A stretch of DNA of 64,000 nucleotides from Lentzea californiensis (GCF_024648825.1 NZ_JANBBE010000001.1:868001-932000), one strand, 5' to 3'. Positions 23,496 through 32,809 are shown, numbered from the stretch's first letter. Numbers and translations: made by a program. Notes: a model not told the origin generated them from the sequence alone.

Positions 23496-23518
23496 ATTAT
23501 ATCGACTCGATACATCGA
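23496..23518 (-). promoter_or_regulatory. Promoter and PadR operator of the PadR-ino1 operon
   Basis: A perfect TATAAT -10 lies at 23496-23501 on the minus strand. Immediately upstream are two overlapping dyads: TATCGACTCGATA (23500-23512) and TCGATACATCGA (23507-23518). Both are AT-rich, and they would block RNA polymerase when bound. The regulator assignment is inferred from position. Confidence 0.65.
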
Positions 23519-23622
23519 TGGCTCCTCGTAACTGTGGGATGTGGCACACCGTGATACCGCGTCGGGGCCCGCTGCCCTGAACGGCCCATCGTCGAAAAGC
23601 GCCCGGCACGTACTCTGGTCAC

Positions 23623-24021
23623 GTGTTGACCCAACGGCAGGTGGTGGACTACTCGCTGCAGCGGCGTGCGCTGCTGGCGGAGGTCTATGCCGGTCGGACG
23701 GGTACCATGGAGGTCTGCGACGCGAACCCGTACCTGCTGCGAGCTGCGAAGTTCCACGGGACGGCGACCGACGTGCCCTGTCCCGTGTGCCGCAAGGAAC
23801 CGCTGACGCACGTGTCGTGGGTCTACGGTGACGAGCTCAAGCACGCGGCCGGATCGGCGCGGACGCCTGAAGAACTGGTGAAGATGGCGAACCTCTTCGA
23901 CGAGTTCTCCGTGTACCTAGTTGAAGTTTGTCGCACGTGCAGTTGGAACCACCTGGTGCAGTCATACGTCCTGGGGAAGCGTGGGCTGGAAAAGCCACGC
24001 AGGAGGACTGCAGCGGAATGA
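23623..24021 (+). CDS. DUF5318 zinc-ribbon-like protein
   Basis: A 132-residue protein at the position of mycobacterial Rv0049, between the PadR/ino1 pair and ponA. Two Cys-x-x-Cys pairs, CPVCRKE and CRTCSWN, could bind one zinc ion. The N-terminus QRQVVDYSLQRRALLAEVYAGRTG and the conserved VCDANPYLLRAAKFHG stretch identify the family. The GTG is the start; there is no membrane segment. Function is unknown, but its conservation next to the penicillin-binding protein in actinobacteria suggests a link to the cell envelope. Confidence 0.85.
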   Translation: MLTQRQVVDYSLQRRALLAEVYAGRTGTMEVCDANPYLLRAAKFHGTATDVPCPVCRKEPLTHVSWVYGDELKHAAGSARTPEELVKMANLFDEFSVYLVEVCRTCSWNHLVQSYVLGKRGLEKPRRRTAAE

Positions 24022-24101
24022 CCCACAGGTGACACTGCTCCGAATGAAGTACGACCACCGAACCGTGTGCTGATGCACGCCGGTCTGGGAGGCCTTTTCA
24101 C

Positions 24102-26867
24102 GTGAACGACCAGCATGATGACCGGCAGCGCGGAGGCGAGCCGCAGTGGCCGACCGGGGACGACCCGGACGGCGGCGGCGCGAGGCGCGATGTCCCGAAT
24201 CAGCCACGTCCGGGTACCCCGCCCGGTGGTTTCGCGCGCCCTCCTCAGGGTGGCACGCCACCTGGTGGTTTCCCACAGCAGCAGCCCCCACGCCGCCCGA
24301 ACGGACCAGGCGGTCCGCAGGGTGGGCCTGGCGGGCCGCAGGGCGGGCCAGGGCGTCCGCAGGGCCCCATGAGCGGCCCCGGCGGGCCTCAGGGCGGTCC
24401 CGGTGCTCCGGGCAACCGTCCTCCGACGCCTCCCGGTGGCATGCCCATCGCCCCGCCTCCCGGCGCCCGTCGCCCCGGTGGACCGGCCGGCCCCGGTGGC
24501 CCGCAGGGTGGCCCCGGCCGTCCCGGCGTGCCCCCGCGCACCCCCGGTGCGGACCGCACCACGCAGCTGCCGCCGGTCAACCGGCCGACGCAGCGCGAGC
24601 CCGAGCTCATCACCCACCGCGAGCCTGACGACGAGTTCCTCATGGCCGGCGTGCACGACGGTGACGACGACGAGTACTACGACGACGAGCCGGAGCTCAC
24701 CGAAGAGGAGGAGCGTCGTCTGCGCAAGAAGAAGATCTGGAAGCGCGTGCGGATCGCCGCGTTCGTCTCGATCGGCCTGATGCTCCTGGGCCCGGTGATC
24801 GCCATCGCGGTCGCGTACCCGCTCGTCGACTGGCCGCGCCCGAACGAGATCGCGGACGCCCAGGACAAGACGATCACGCTGCTCTACTCGGACAACACCG
24901 AGATGGGCAAGATCACCTCGCCCGGTCAGAACCGCACGCTGCTCACGTACGACGAGCTCCCGGACACCGTCAAGAACGCCGTCATGGCGGCGGAGGACGC
25001 GGACTTCTTCGAGAACCCCGGCTTCGACGTCAAGGCCATCGCCCGGGCCGTCTGGATCCAGGCGACCGGTGGCAGCTCGGGTGGTTCCGGTCTGACGCAG
25101 CAGTACATCAAGAAGGCGACGGGCAACGAGGAAGCGACGCTGACTCGTAAGTTCACCGAGCTCGTCAAGGCCTACAAGATGAGCAACGAGTCGGACCACC
25201 CGACGATCCTCACCGCGTACATGAACACGGTGTACTTCGGTCGTGGCGCGAACGGCATGAAGGCCGCGGCGCAGGTCTACTACAACAAGCAGATGAAGGA
25301 CCTCACTCCCTCCGAGGCCGCCTTCATCGCGGGCATGATCCAGATCCCCTCCTGGTCCGAGGACGAGGAGCACGCGAAGAAGCGCTGGGAATTCGTGATG
25401 AAGCAGATGCTTCAAAAGGGATGGGTCAGCCAGGCCGACTACGACGCCCGCCAGTACCCGGCGCCCCTGCCGTTCGAGCAGACGCAGCCCGCGAGCCTCG
25501 AAGGCCCGCTCGCCCGCGTGAGCCAGCAGGTCCAGAACGAGATCGACAGCGAGCTCGTCGGCCTCACGATGGAGAAGGCGCAGAAGGTCGGCGTCACCGT
25601 CACCACGACGATCGACCCGAAGATGCAGCAGGCCGCGCTCGACGCCGTGAACTCGGTGATGGCGGGCCAGGACCCGGAGCTGCGCACCTCGCTCAGCGCG
25701 ATCGAGCCGCAGTCCGGCGCCGTCAGGGCCTACTACCCGGGCAAGGACGGCCTCAAGGGCATCGACTACGCCAAGGGCACGGTCCAGGAGGCCGGCTCGT
25801 CGTTCAAGCCGTTCGACCTGGTGGCCGCCCTGAAGATGGGCAAGGGCATCGGCGACACCTACGACGCCACCCCGCGCAAGATCGCCGGCGTCGAGATCCG
25901 CAACGCCGGCAACAGCCAGTGCGGCAAGCAGTGCCCGATCAAGCAGGCCATGAAGGAGTCCCTCAACACCGTGTTCTACGACATGGTGGCGAACGACACC
26001 GGCCCCAAGGCCGTGGCGGACGCGGCGCACGCGGCCGGCATCCCGAAGGTCGTGAGGGTCGGCGGCCAGGACAAGCAGACCCTGGTCGGCGAAGGTGGCG
26101 GCCCGCCCAACGCCGGTATCTCGATCGGTGCCGACAACGCCCAGGTGCGGCCGTTCGACATGGCCTCGGCCTTCGCGACGTTCGCGGCTCGCGGCGTGTA
26201 CCGGGCTCCGTTCTTCGTCACGAAGATCGTGGGCCCCACCGGTGACGTCCTCTACCAGCACGTCGACCAGCCGGTGCCGGCGTTCGACCCGGTCGAGACG
26301 AAGAGCCGCGACATCGCCGACAACGTCACCGAGACGTTGAAGGACATCCCGTCAGGGGCGATCGCGTGCGCCGGCGGCCGCCCGTGCGCCGGCAAGACCG
26401 GTACGCACGAGCTCCCCGGCAGCCTCGACCAGAACTCGAAGGCCTGGATGGTCGGCTACACGCCGCAGCTGTCCGCCTCCGTGTGGGTCGGCAAGGACCA
26501 GGGCAACGTGGCCATCAGGGACAAGGGCGGCAAGGCCGTCTTCGGCTCCGGTCTGCCCGGCCTGATGTGGAAGAAGTTCATGGACGGGGCACTCGCGGGC
26601 GCGCAGAAGGAAGCGTTCCCGAAGCCGGTCCCGCTGGGCAACTTCAACCCGCCGCGCAAGTCCGACCCGCCGTCGGCTCCGCCCAGCAGCAACAACAACC
26701 AGCCGAGCAACAACCCGCCCGCGCAGACCTCGGAGTCGACCAAGCCGTCGCAGACGAAGCCGCCGAACCCAGGTTGCATCCCGGGCATCAACTGCCCGGA
26801 TCCGTCCGACGATCCCGATCCGTCGACCAGCGGCCGCCCCAGGGCCGGCGCTCCAGGAGACGGCTGA
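24102..26867 (+). CDS. ponA: Class A penicillin-binding protein (transglycosylase/transpeptidase)
   Basis: A 921-residue bifunctional peptidoglycan synthase. A Pro/Gly/Gln-rich cytoplasmic region of about 200 residues precedes one transmembrane helix (about 214-236). The GT51 glycosyltransferase has AAEDADFF near 296 with the catalytic Glu, SGLTQQYIKK and YMNTVYFG. The transpeptidase has the SxxK motif in GSSFKPF near 565, SxN in ESLNTVF near 618 and KTG in AGKTGTHE near 764. The tail is Pro/Ser/Asn-rich with two cysteines (PGCIPGINCPD) and no PASTA domain. It is syntenic with mycobacterial ponA1. The unusually long cytoplasmic region may bind polar-growth factors. Confidence 0.95.
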   Translation: MNDQHDDRQRGGEPQWPTGDDPDGGGARRDVPNQPRPGTPPGGFARPPQGGTPPGGFPQQQPPRRPNGPGGPQGGPGGPQGGPGRPQGPMSGPGGPQGGPGAPGNRPPTPPGGMPIAPPPGARRPGGPAGPGGPQGGPGRPGVPPRTPGADRTTQLPPVNRPTQREPELITHREPDDEFLMAGVHDGDDDEYYDDEPELTEEEERRLRKKKIWKRVRIAAFVSIGLMLLGPVIAIAVAYPLVDWPRPNEIADAQDKTITLLYSDNTEMGKITSPGQNRTLLTYDELPDTVKNAVMAAEDADFFENPGFDVKAIARAVWIQATGGSSGGSGLTQQYIKKATGNEEATLTRKFTELVKAYKMSNESDHPTILTAYMNTVYFGRGANGMKAAAQVYYNKQMKDLTPSEAAFIAGMIQIPSWSEDEEHAKKRWEFVMKQMLQKGWVSQADYDARQYPAPLPFEQTQPASLEGPLARVSQQVQNEIDSELVGLTMEKAQKVGVTVTTTIDPKMQQAALDAVNSVMAGQDPELRTSLSAIEPQSGAVRAYYPGKDGLKGIDYAKGTVQEAGSSFKPFDLVAALKMGKGIGDTYDATPRKIAGVEIRNAGNSQCGKQCPIKQAMKESLNTVFYDMVANDTGPKAVADAAHAAGIPKVVRVGGQDKQTLVGEGGGPPNAGISIGADNAQVRPFDMASAFATFAARGVYRAPFFVTKIVGPTGDVLYQHVDQPVPAFDPVETKSRDIADNVTETLKDIPSGAIACAGGRPCAGKTGTHELPGSLDQNSKAWMVGYTPQLSASVWVGKDQGNVAIRDKGGKAVFGSGLPGLMWKKFMDGALAGAQKEAFPKPVPLGNFNPPRKSDPPSAPPSSNNNQPSNNPPAQTSESTKPSQTKPPNPGCIPGINCPDPSDDPDPSTSGRPRAGAPGDG

Positions 26868-26872
26868 CCCGT

Positions 26873-26906
26873 GAAGGGGCCCGGTGCACACGCACCGGGC
26901 CCCTTC
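26873..26906 (+). terminator. 15-bp terminator after ponA
   Basis: GAAGGGGCCCGGTGC and GCACCGGGCCCCTTC flank a 4-nt ACAC loop, 5 bp past the stop codon. It is a classic stable hairpin, flanked by TCGCTTTG rather than a long T-run. Confidence 0.85.
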
Positions 26907-26968
26907 GCTTTGTGCGGTACCTGGGATGTTGACCACGGCGAAACGGTCTTGGCCGTAACATCCGCCCC

Positions 26969-28582
26969 GTGCCCAGCAGCCCTGCCGAGCGTCCCGCCGA
27001 GGCCTCCGAGACGGACCTCGCCGAGGAAACCGACTCGCTCACCCGCGAAGAACGCGTCGCACCGACGTGGACCGAGTCCCTCGCCCGCAGCCTGAGCAGA
27101 CCGTTCGGCGGTCCGCTCGGCGAGCACGCGCAGGTCGGCCGGAACTACTTCTGGACGGCGCTGCGGGTGGTCCTGATGCTCGCCGTGGTCACGTTGCTGC
27201 TGGGATGGGTGCAGAAGTCCCCGTGCATCCAGCAGTACACGGACGACAAGGGCGTCGTGCAGCTCGACTGGCGGGGCAGCAAGCAGTTCACCGCGCTCTG
27301 CTACTCCGACACGGTGCCGCTCTACACCGCGGAACGGCTCGACCAGCGCGGTGCCTTCCCGTACATCACGTCGTGGAAGGACGACGAGGGCAAGCCGACC
27401 GAGCACGTCCGGTACATGGAGTACCCCGTGGTCACCGGCCTGTTCATGTGGCTCAACGCGCGCGTGGCGCAGGGGCTCGTGGCGCTCGTGCCGGGGCTGC
27501 CGATGACGGTGATCGTGTTCTTCAACGTCACGGCGTTCTGGCTGGCGGTGGCGTGGCTGGTGACGGTGTTCTCGGTCGCCCGGATCGCGCGGCGCAGGAC
27601 GTGGGACGCGGCGATCGTGGCCGTGTCACCGCTGGTCGTCGTGCACGCGTTCACCAACTTCGACACGATCGCGACGGCGTTCGCGACGGCCGGCCTGCTG
27701 GCGTGGGCGCGGAAGAAGCCGGTGCTCGCCGGGGTGTTGCTGGGGCTCGGTGGTGCGGCGAAGCTCTACCCGTTGTTCCTGCTCGGGCCGTTGCTGTTGT
27801 TGTGCTGGCGGTCCAACAGGGTCAAGGTCGGCCTCACCACCACGGCGGCGGCCATAGGCGCGTGGGCGCTCGTCAACGCGCCGATCGCCCTGAACCCGGC
27901 CTCGCAGACGGGATGGCGTGAGTTCTTCCGCCTCAACACCGAACGCAACGCGGACCCGGACACGCTCTACAACGTGCTCGTGCAGTGGACGGGGTGGCAG
28001 GGCTTCGACCCCGGCCTGGCGCAGGGACAACCGCCGACGATCCTCAACACGGTCAGCATGGTGCTGTTCCTCGTATGCTGCGCCGGCATCGCCTACGTGG
28101 CGCTCTCGGCACCGACGAGGCCCCGGCTCGCGCAGCTCGGGTTCCTGGTCGTGGCGGCGTTCCTGCTGACGAACAAGGTGTGGAGCCCGCAGTACTCGCT
28201 GTGGCTGGTGCCGCTGGCCGTGCTGGCGTTGCCGCGCTGGAAGTTGTTGTTGGCGTGGATGACGGTCGACGCGCTGGTGTGGGTGCCGCGCATGTACTTC
28301 TACCTCGGCACCGACCACAAGGGCCTGCCGATCGACTGGTTCCTCGGCGCCGTGGTGCTGCGTGACGCCGCCGTCGTCCTGCTGTGCGTGATGATCCTCA
28401 AGGAGATCTACCACCCGGAGCGCGACCTCGTGCGGCAGGCGGGCGACGACCCGCTGGCGGGCGTGCTGGCCGACGCGCCGGACCGGCAGCTCGTCACACC
28501 CGCACGAGGCGCGCCATCGCACCGAATGCGTTCCCATTCGGATGCAGGTGATCACCGGAGTCGAACTCCGGACGCAGTCTGA
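26969..28582 (+). CDS. GT87-like polyprenol-dependent glycosyltransferase (Rv0051-type membrane protein)
   Basis: A 537-residue polytopic membrane protein with about 10-12 hydrophobic segments from residue 60 on. It sits at the position of mycobacterial Rv0051. The first extracellular loop contains CYSDTVPLYTAERLDQRGAFPYI and YMEYPVVTG, with an acidic pair typical of GT-C enzymes. GLGGAAKLYPLFLLGPLLLL and NKVWSPQYSLWLVPL match the DUF2029/GT87 mannosyltransferase pattern. It probably transfers a sugar from a polyprenyl-phosphate donor outside the membrane. The start is GTG 26969. Its last 89 bp overlap the convergent SGNH gene. Confidence 0.85.
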   Translation: MPSSPAERPAEASETDLAEETDSLTREERVAPTWTESLARSLSRPFGGPLGEHAQVGRNYFWTALRVVLMLAVVTLLLGWVQKSPCIQQYTDDKGVVQLDWRGSKQFTALCYSDTVPLYTAERLDQRGAFPYITSWKDDEGKPTEHVRYMEYPVVTGLFMWLNARVAQGLVALVPGLPMTVIVFFNVTAFWLAVAWLVTVFSVARIARRRTWDAAIVAVSPLVVVHAFTNFDTIATAFATAGLLAWARKKPVLAGVLLGLGGAAKLYPLFLLGPLLLLCWRSNRVKVGLTTTAAAIGAWALVNAPIALNPASQTGWREFFRLNTERNADPDTLYNVLVQWTGWQGFDPGLAQGQPPTILNTVSMVLFLVCCAGIAYVALSAPTRPRLAQLGFLVVAAFLLTNKVWSPQYSLWLVPLAVLALPRWKLLLAWMTVDALVWVPRMYFYLGTDHKGLPIDWFLGAVVLRDAAVVLLCVMILKEIYHPERDLVRQAGDDPLAGVLADAPDRQLVTPARGAPSHRMRSHSDAGDHRSRTPDAV

Positions 28583-29501
28583 GCGGATCGGCGGGGTCGC
28601 GCACGGCCTCGTCGAAGTCGATGGCGTCGCGGAAGGTGGCGCGGATCCACGCGTTCACCTTCTGGCGCTGCTGTTCCTTCTCCTCGGTCCACGTGTACCA
28701 GCCGCGCCACGGCGTGATGGTGCCGACGTGGAACTCCACGCCCTCGTTGCGGCATCGCAGCTGGACGGTGCGGATGCCGGCGATGACGTTCTCGGCGCTG
28801 ACACCGCTCTGGATGTCGTTGATGCCGCCCAGCAGCACGACCTTGCGGACCTCTTTGCTGAACAGGACGTCCCGGTTCACACGCGTGATCATCGGCGCGT
28901 TGCCCAGCACCACGCCGTTGCCGTTGATGCCCGCGTTCAGGACCGCGTAGTCGCTCCGCACCAACGACGGCCAGGTGTTCTCGTAGAACCCCTCGGTGAT
29001 CGAGTCGCCGAACATCACGACCGCCCCCGGCGCGGTGAAGCCCGCGACCTCCACGGCCGAGACGAGGCAGATCTGCTCACGCGTGGACGTGATCGTGCGA
29101 TGTGCGCGGGCCTGACAGGGCGTGCCGGCCGGGGCGTAGGTGCTGATCTCCAGCGTCTTGGTGACCTCGAGCTGCACGGCGTCGCTGTGGACCTCGGCGC
29201 GGGCCCTGATCGTGACGCTCTTGGACCTGCCGAACGTGAGTTGCCGCGTCACGCCGTTCGCGGTGACGGTGACCTGCTCGACGCGCACCGGCTTGATGCC
29301 CATCAGGTTCGACAGGCGCACCCGGACCGAGGTGCCGCCCGCCGCGAGGTCGACCGTCGTGCGCACGCTCTGGTCCGGCACGGTGCCCGAGAGCGTCGGC
29401 ACGGCCTGCCACACGGGCAGCCAGCGGATCACCTCCGAGCGCACGGGCACCCCGGAGGCACCGCAGGCCAGCAGCAACGCCAGCACGATGATCACCCTCA
29501 C
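28494..29501 (-). CDS. Secreted SGNH/GDSL-type hydrolase
   Basis: A 335-residue exported esterase-like protein. A signal peptide (IIVLALLLACGASG) is followed by a beta-rich N-terminal domain (about 25-155) and the catalytic SGNH domain. Ser is in VMFGDSITEGF, Gly in GINGNG, Asn in LLGGIND, and Asp/His in SGDHLHPN near the C-terminus, so all four blocks are intact. The LLACGASG start could also be a lipobox (LLAC). Such enzymes deacetylate or deacylate cell-wall or exopolysaccharide sugars. It lies 19 bp downstream of a GT87-like gene on the same strand. Confidence 0.87.
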   Translation of the reverse strand: MRVIIVLALLLACGASGVPVRSEVIRWLPVWQAVPTLSGTVPDQSVRTTVDLAAGGTSVRVRLSNLMGIKPVRVEQVTVTANGVTRQLTFGRSKSVTIRARAEVHSDAVQLEVTKTLEISTYAPAGTPCQARAHRTITSTREQICLVSAVEVAGFTAPGAVVMFGDSITEGFYENTWPSLVRSDYAVLNAGINGNGVVLGNAPMITRVNRDVLFSKEVRKVVLLGGINDIQSGVSAENVIAGIRTVQLRCRNEGVEFHVGTITPWRGWYTWTEEKEQQRQKVNAWIRATFRDAIDFDEAVRDPADPLRLRPEFDSGDHLHPNGNAFGAMARLVRV

Positions 29502-29520
29502 GAGTGGAGTCTGCGGCGAA

Positions 29521-30924
29521 TCAGGTCTTCGCTGCTACAGCCCCGCGGATGAACTTCAGGTCTTCGTGGTCGTCTTCGGTGACGTCCCGGGCCTTGAGGA
29601 ACACGACGAACAGCGCCACGAGCAACGCGGCCCGGCCCCACACGCCGATCATCACGGCCTGCGCGGAGAAGCTGTCGTAGATCCCGGCCGGCTGACCGAA
29701 CTCGATCGCCCAGAACCAGCGGAAGATGCCGACGCCCATGGCCAGGTCGACCACGAAGTAGGCGAAGGCCCACACCAGCCGCACGCGCAGCAGCACGAGG
29801 AACGGCACCAGCCACAGCGTGTACTGCGGCGAGTGGACCTTGTGCAGCAGCATGAAGCCGCACAGCATCGCGCCGGACACCGCGATCCACGGATAGCTGC
29901 CCTCGCGCCGGAACCGCATCCAGCCGTAGCCGGCGGCGATCGCGAACGAGACCAGGATCGTGATCGGCGAGATGACGCCGACCAGCGACTGCATCGCGTC
30001 GTCGCCGATGAACGGCCGCAGGCCCCAGTACCAGACCGAGTTCGTCGTGATGTCGACCCGGCGCAGCGACTGGAACTCGAACGACGCCGCCCAGCCGTCG
30101 TAGCCCGCGATCGCGAACGGCAGGTTGACCAGCACGACCGTGATGATCGACGCGAGCCCGACCTTGACCGCGCCCGCCACGTCGGTTTTCTTACCGGCCG
30201 GCATCTCCTGGCCGCGCCAGCCGCCGGTGGCGACGAAGAGCATCAGCGGCAGCACGAAGGCCGCCGGGTAGACCTTGAACGCGAACCCGAGCCCGAGCAG
30301 CACGGACGCGACCACGGCTCTCTCGACGAGCGGCCGGTTCCAGCGGTGCACCACGAAGACCGCGGCGACCGAGCACAGGACGACCGGCAGGTCCCAGTTG
30401 TGGAAGGCGTAGAGGACCAGCGGTGGCCCGATCGCCCACAGCAACGCGCGCCAGCGGGCCAGCTTGCCCAGCAGGTAGCCCGTGAGCAGGCCGAACGGCG
30501 CCATCAGCAGCGACGAGTAGAGCAGGTACTCCGCGTCGTTGTGCGCGAAGATCGCACCCGCCCAGATGAGCAGGCCGGAGAGCACCGGGTACTCGACCGA
30601 GCCCCCGATGAGGATGCCCTTGTCGTTGATGTTGCCGTCGACGTACGGGAAGACGTGCCGGTCGATGTCGCGCCCGATCCAGAGGTGCTGGATGTCGGAG
30701 TAGCAGACGTCCTGCTTGTTGCGCTCGTCGTAGTCGGGCTGCGTGCGGCCCCACTGGTCGAACGCGGGACCGGTGCAGCGGTCCTTGTTGATGAAGCCCA
30801 GCAGCAGCGTGAGCCCGCACAGCAACACGAGCACGGCGGCGGCAGCGCTGCCGAAGCGGTTCACGAAACGCCCGGCGTCGCCTCGCTCGGGCGTCACGCT
30901 CACCACCTCGTGCACGGTGTTCAC
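29521..30924 (-). CDS. Second GT87-like membrane glycosyltransferase
   Basis: A 467-residue polytopic membrane protein related to the one at 26969. It shares DVCYSDIQHLWIGRDIDRHVFPYV, SVEYPVLSG, GLGFAFKVYPAAFVLPL and HKVHSPQYTLWLVPFLVL, with about 11 hydrophobic segments. It is probably a GT-C enzyme using a lipid-linked sugar. The GTG at 30924 overlaps the endonuclease IV stop (GTGA), so the two are translationally coupled, an unexpected pairing of DNA repair with envelope synthesis. The SGNH hydrolase follows in the same direction, suggesting a three-gene operon. Confidence 0.83.
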   Translation of the reverse strand: MNTVHEVVSVTPERGDAGRFVNRFGSAAAAVLVLLCGLTLLLGFINKDRCTGPAFDQWGRTQPDYDERNKQDVCYSDIQHLWIGRDIDRHVFPYVDGNINDKGILIGGSVEYPVLSGLLIWAGAIFAHNDAEYLLYSSLLMAPFGLLTGYLLGKLARWRALLWAIGPPLVLYAFHNWDLPVVLCSVAAVFVVHRWNRPLVERAVVASVLLGLGFAFKVYPAAFVLPLMLFVATGGWRGQEMPAGKKTDVAGAVKVGLASIITVVLVNLPFAIAGYDGWAASFEFQSLRRVDITTNSVWYWGLRPFIGDDAMQSLVGVISPITILVSFAIAAGYGWMRFRREGSYPWIAVSGAMLCGFMLLHKVHSPQYTLWLVPFLVLLRVRLVWAFAYFVVDLAMGVGIFRWFWAIEFGQPAGIYDSFSAQAVMIGVWGRAALLVALFVVFLKARDVTEDDHEDLKFIRGAVAAKT

Positions 30925-31691
30925 CGGCCGGCGCGGTCGCGCAGGAAGGCGATGTCGTCGGCCTGGCCCTCGTCGGGCGTCTCCACCACGACGGGGCATC
31001 CGGCGGTGGCGACCACGGCCGCCAACTGGTCGGCGTCGATGGTGCCAGTCTTGATGTTGTCGTGCCGATCGCGCGAGGAGCCGAACTCGTCGCGCGAGCT
31101 GTTGAGGTGCACGAGGTCGATCCGGCCGGTGATCGCCTTCACCCGGTCGACGATGCCGACCAGGTCCTCACCGGCGGCGAACGCGTGGCAGGTGTCGAGG
31201 CAGAAGCCCGCGCCGAACTCGCCGACCGCGTCCCAGAGCAGCTTGAGGGAGTCGAACGTGCGCGCCATGGCGCCGTCGCCGCCCGCGGTGTTCTCGATCA
31301 GGACCGGGACCGCGAAGCCGCCCTCGGCGACCTGGCGCTCGAAGAACTTGCGCCAGTTCGCGAAGCCCTCGGCCGGGTCCTCGCCCTTGGTGACGTGGCC
31401 GCCGTGCACGATCAGGCCCTTGGCGCCGACCGTCGCGGCGGCCTCGGCGTGCTGGACCACGTTCTTCCTGGACGGAATCCGGATCTTGTTGTTCAGCGAC
31501 GCGATGTTGATCAGGTACGGGGCGTGCACGAACACCTCGAGGCCGGAGGCGAGCAGGGCCTCCGTCTGCGGGTGGGGTTTGGGCTTCTTCCACCCCTGGG
31601 GATCCGACAGGAAGAACTGGACGACCTCGGCCCCGCGTTCGGCCGCGGCGCCGACCGGGTCGTCGTCGCGTACATGGGCCCCGATGCGCAT
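30921..31691 (-). CDS. nfo: Deoxyribonuclease IV (AP endonuclease)
   Basis: A 256-residue zinc-dependent AP endonuclease of base-excision repair that cuts 5' of abasic sites. It is a TIM barrel with family motifs: RIGAHVRDD at the N-terminus, VHAPYLINIASLN, LIVHGGHVTKG, PVLIENTAGG, GFCLDTCHAFAAGEDL and HLNSSRDEFGSSRDRHDNIKTG. These contain the His, Glu and Asp ligands of the trinuclear zinc site. The ATG at 31691 gives the standard start. It overlaps the next gene by 4 bp. Confidence 0.95.
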   Translation of the reverse strand: MRIGAHVRDDDPVGAAAERGAEVVQFFLSDPQGWKKPKPHPQTEALLASGLEVFVHAPYLINIASLNNKIRIPSRKNVVQHAEAAATVGAKGLIVHGGHVTKGEDPAEGFANWRKFFERQVAEGGFAVPVLIENTAGGDGAMARTFDSLKLLWDAVGEFGAGFCLDTCHAFAAGEDLVGIVDRVKAITGRIDLVHLNSSRDEFGSSRDRHDNIKTGTIDADQLAAVVATAGCPVVVETPDEGQADDIAFLRDRAGR

Positions 31692-31822
31692 ACGCAGGAG
31701 GGTAGTCGGCGCCCATAACGCCATCGCAGCCGCCGCCGATAGGAGTAATTGGAAAAACTGGGGATGGTCTACGTCACCACCAGGACCTACGGTCGTTACT
31801 AGAGAGTAGGAAAGGGGTTCGC

Positions 31823-32755
31823 ATGAGGCTGTTGAGCGTCGCCGCCACGGCGTTGCTGGCCCTGGCTTCCGCTTCGGTGGGCGGGGTCGCGCACGCGGCG
31901 GAACCCATCGTGGTCGGCAGCTGCGCCACCACCGTGCAGGGCGCGCCCGGCACCCCCGTCTCTCTGAGTCCGGCCGCCGTGACGCAGCCGATCACGGACC
32001 TCGTGCGCGCCGTCCCGTTGCTCGGGCCGCCGCTCGCCGAACCGTTCAAGCAGGCGTTCGCGCAGGCCAAGCCCATGCCGATCGGCGCGGTGCAGGTCGG
32101 CACGACGACCATCAGCGGCGGCACGATCGCCAACGCCGTGATGGCCGAGGTGAACAAGATCCCGCTGCTCGGGCCGATCCTCGGCACGCTCGACAAGACC
32201 GTGCGCACGACGCTGACGCAGGGCTGCCAGGTGACGGTGGTCGGCGTCAACCAGGTCGCCGCGCCCGTCCAGGACGGCGCCAAGGCCGTCGCGGACGCCT
32301 CTCAGCAGGCCGTCGGCGCGATCCCCGGTGCACCGAAACCGCCTGGTCAGCAGCCCCAGCCGCAGCCGGGGACCAACCCCGGCACGCAGCCGGGCACCCA
32401 GCCCGGCGTTCCCGGTGTGGGCGCGGGCGCTCCCAGCAACCGCGACTTCTCGCTCTACCCGATCGGCTCGAACTTCGGCCGCGTGCCGCTGTTCAGCTAC
32501 GGCTCGCTGCCGTTCGCGATGCCCGGCCTCTACTCGCCGTCGCCCGGTGTGCGGTACGGCTCGCAGGTGCCCCGCGCGTCCAACGGCACCGGCGTCGAGG
32601 GCGACTCGGTGCAGGCCGCCGGCCGCGCCACGGCGTTGCCCAGGCTGAGCGGACCCGGCGGCGTCGGCGCTCCGGTGCTGGTCGCGGTGCTGATGCTCGC
32701 CCTGGTCACGGGCGCGCTGGTGCGGACCTGGGCACTGCGTCGCACCCCTGCGTAG
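31823..32755 (+). CDS. Secreted, C-terminally anchored Pro-rich protein of unknown function
   Basis: A 310-residue exported protein. The signal peptide MRLLSVAATALLALASASVG ends in VAHAA-E near residue 26. A first globular part (27-160) with two cysteines contains the internally repeated phrases VPLLGPPL and IPLLGPIL. A Pro/Gln/Gly-rich linker (about 172-200), a Tyr/Ser-rich part and one transmembrane helix (about 283-302) followed by RTWALRRTPA complete it. This is a wall-spanning, membrane-anchored layout. An AGGAAAGGGG ribosome-binding site precedes the ATG. It lies upstream of rpsF; no function is known. Confidence 0.8.
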   Translation: MRLLSVAATALLALASASVGGVAHAAEPIVVGSCATTVQGAPGTPVSLSPAAVTQPITDLVRAVPLLGPPLAEPFKQAFAQAKPMPIGAVQVGTTTISGGTIANAVMAEVNKIPLLGPILGTLDKTVRTTLTQGCQVTVVGVNQVAAPVQDGAKAVADASQQAVGAIPGAPKPPGQQPQPQPGTNPGTQPGTQPGVPGVGAGAPSNRDFSLYPIGSNFGRVPLFSYGSLPFAMPGLYSPSPGVRYGSQVPRASNGTGVEGDSVQAAGRATALPRLSGPGGVGAPVLVAVLMLALVTGALVRTWALRRTPA

Positions 32756-32809
32756 TCGCCGGACGCGCTCTGTTAACCTTTGTCAGTTGCTGACGCGACG
32801 ACCCTCCTG

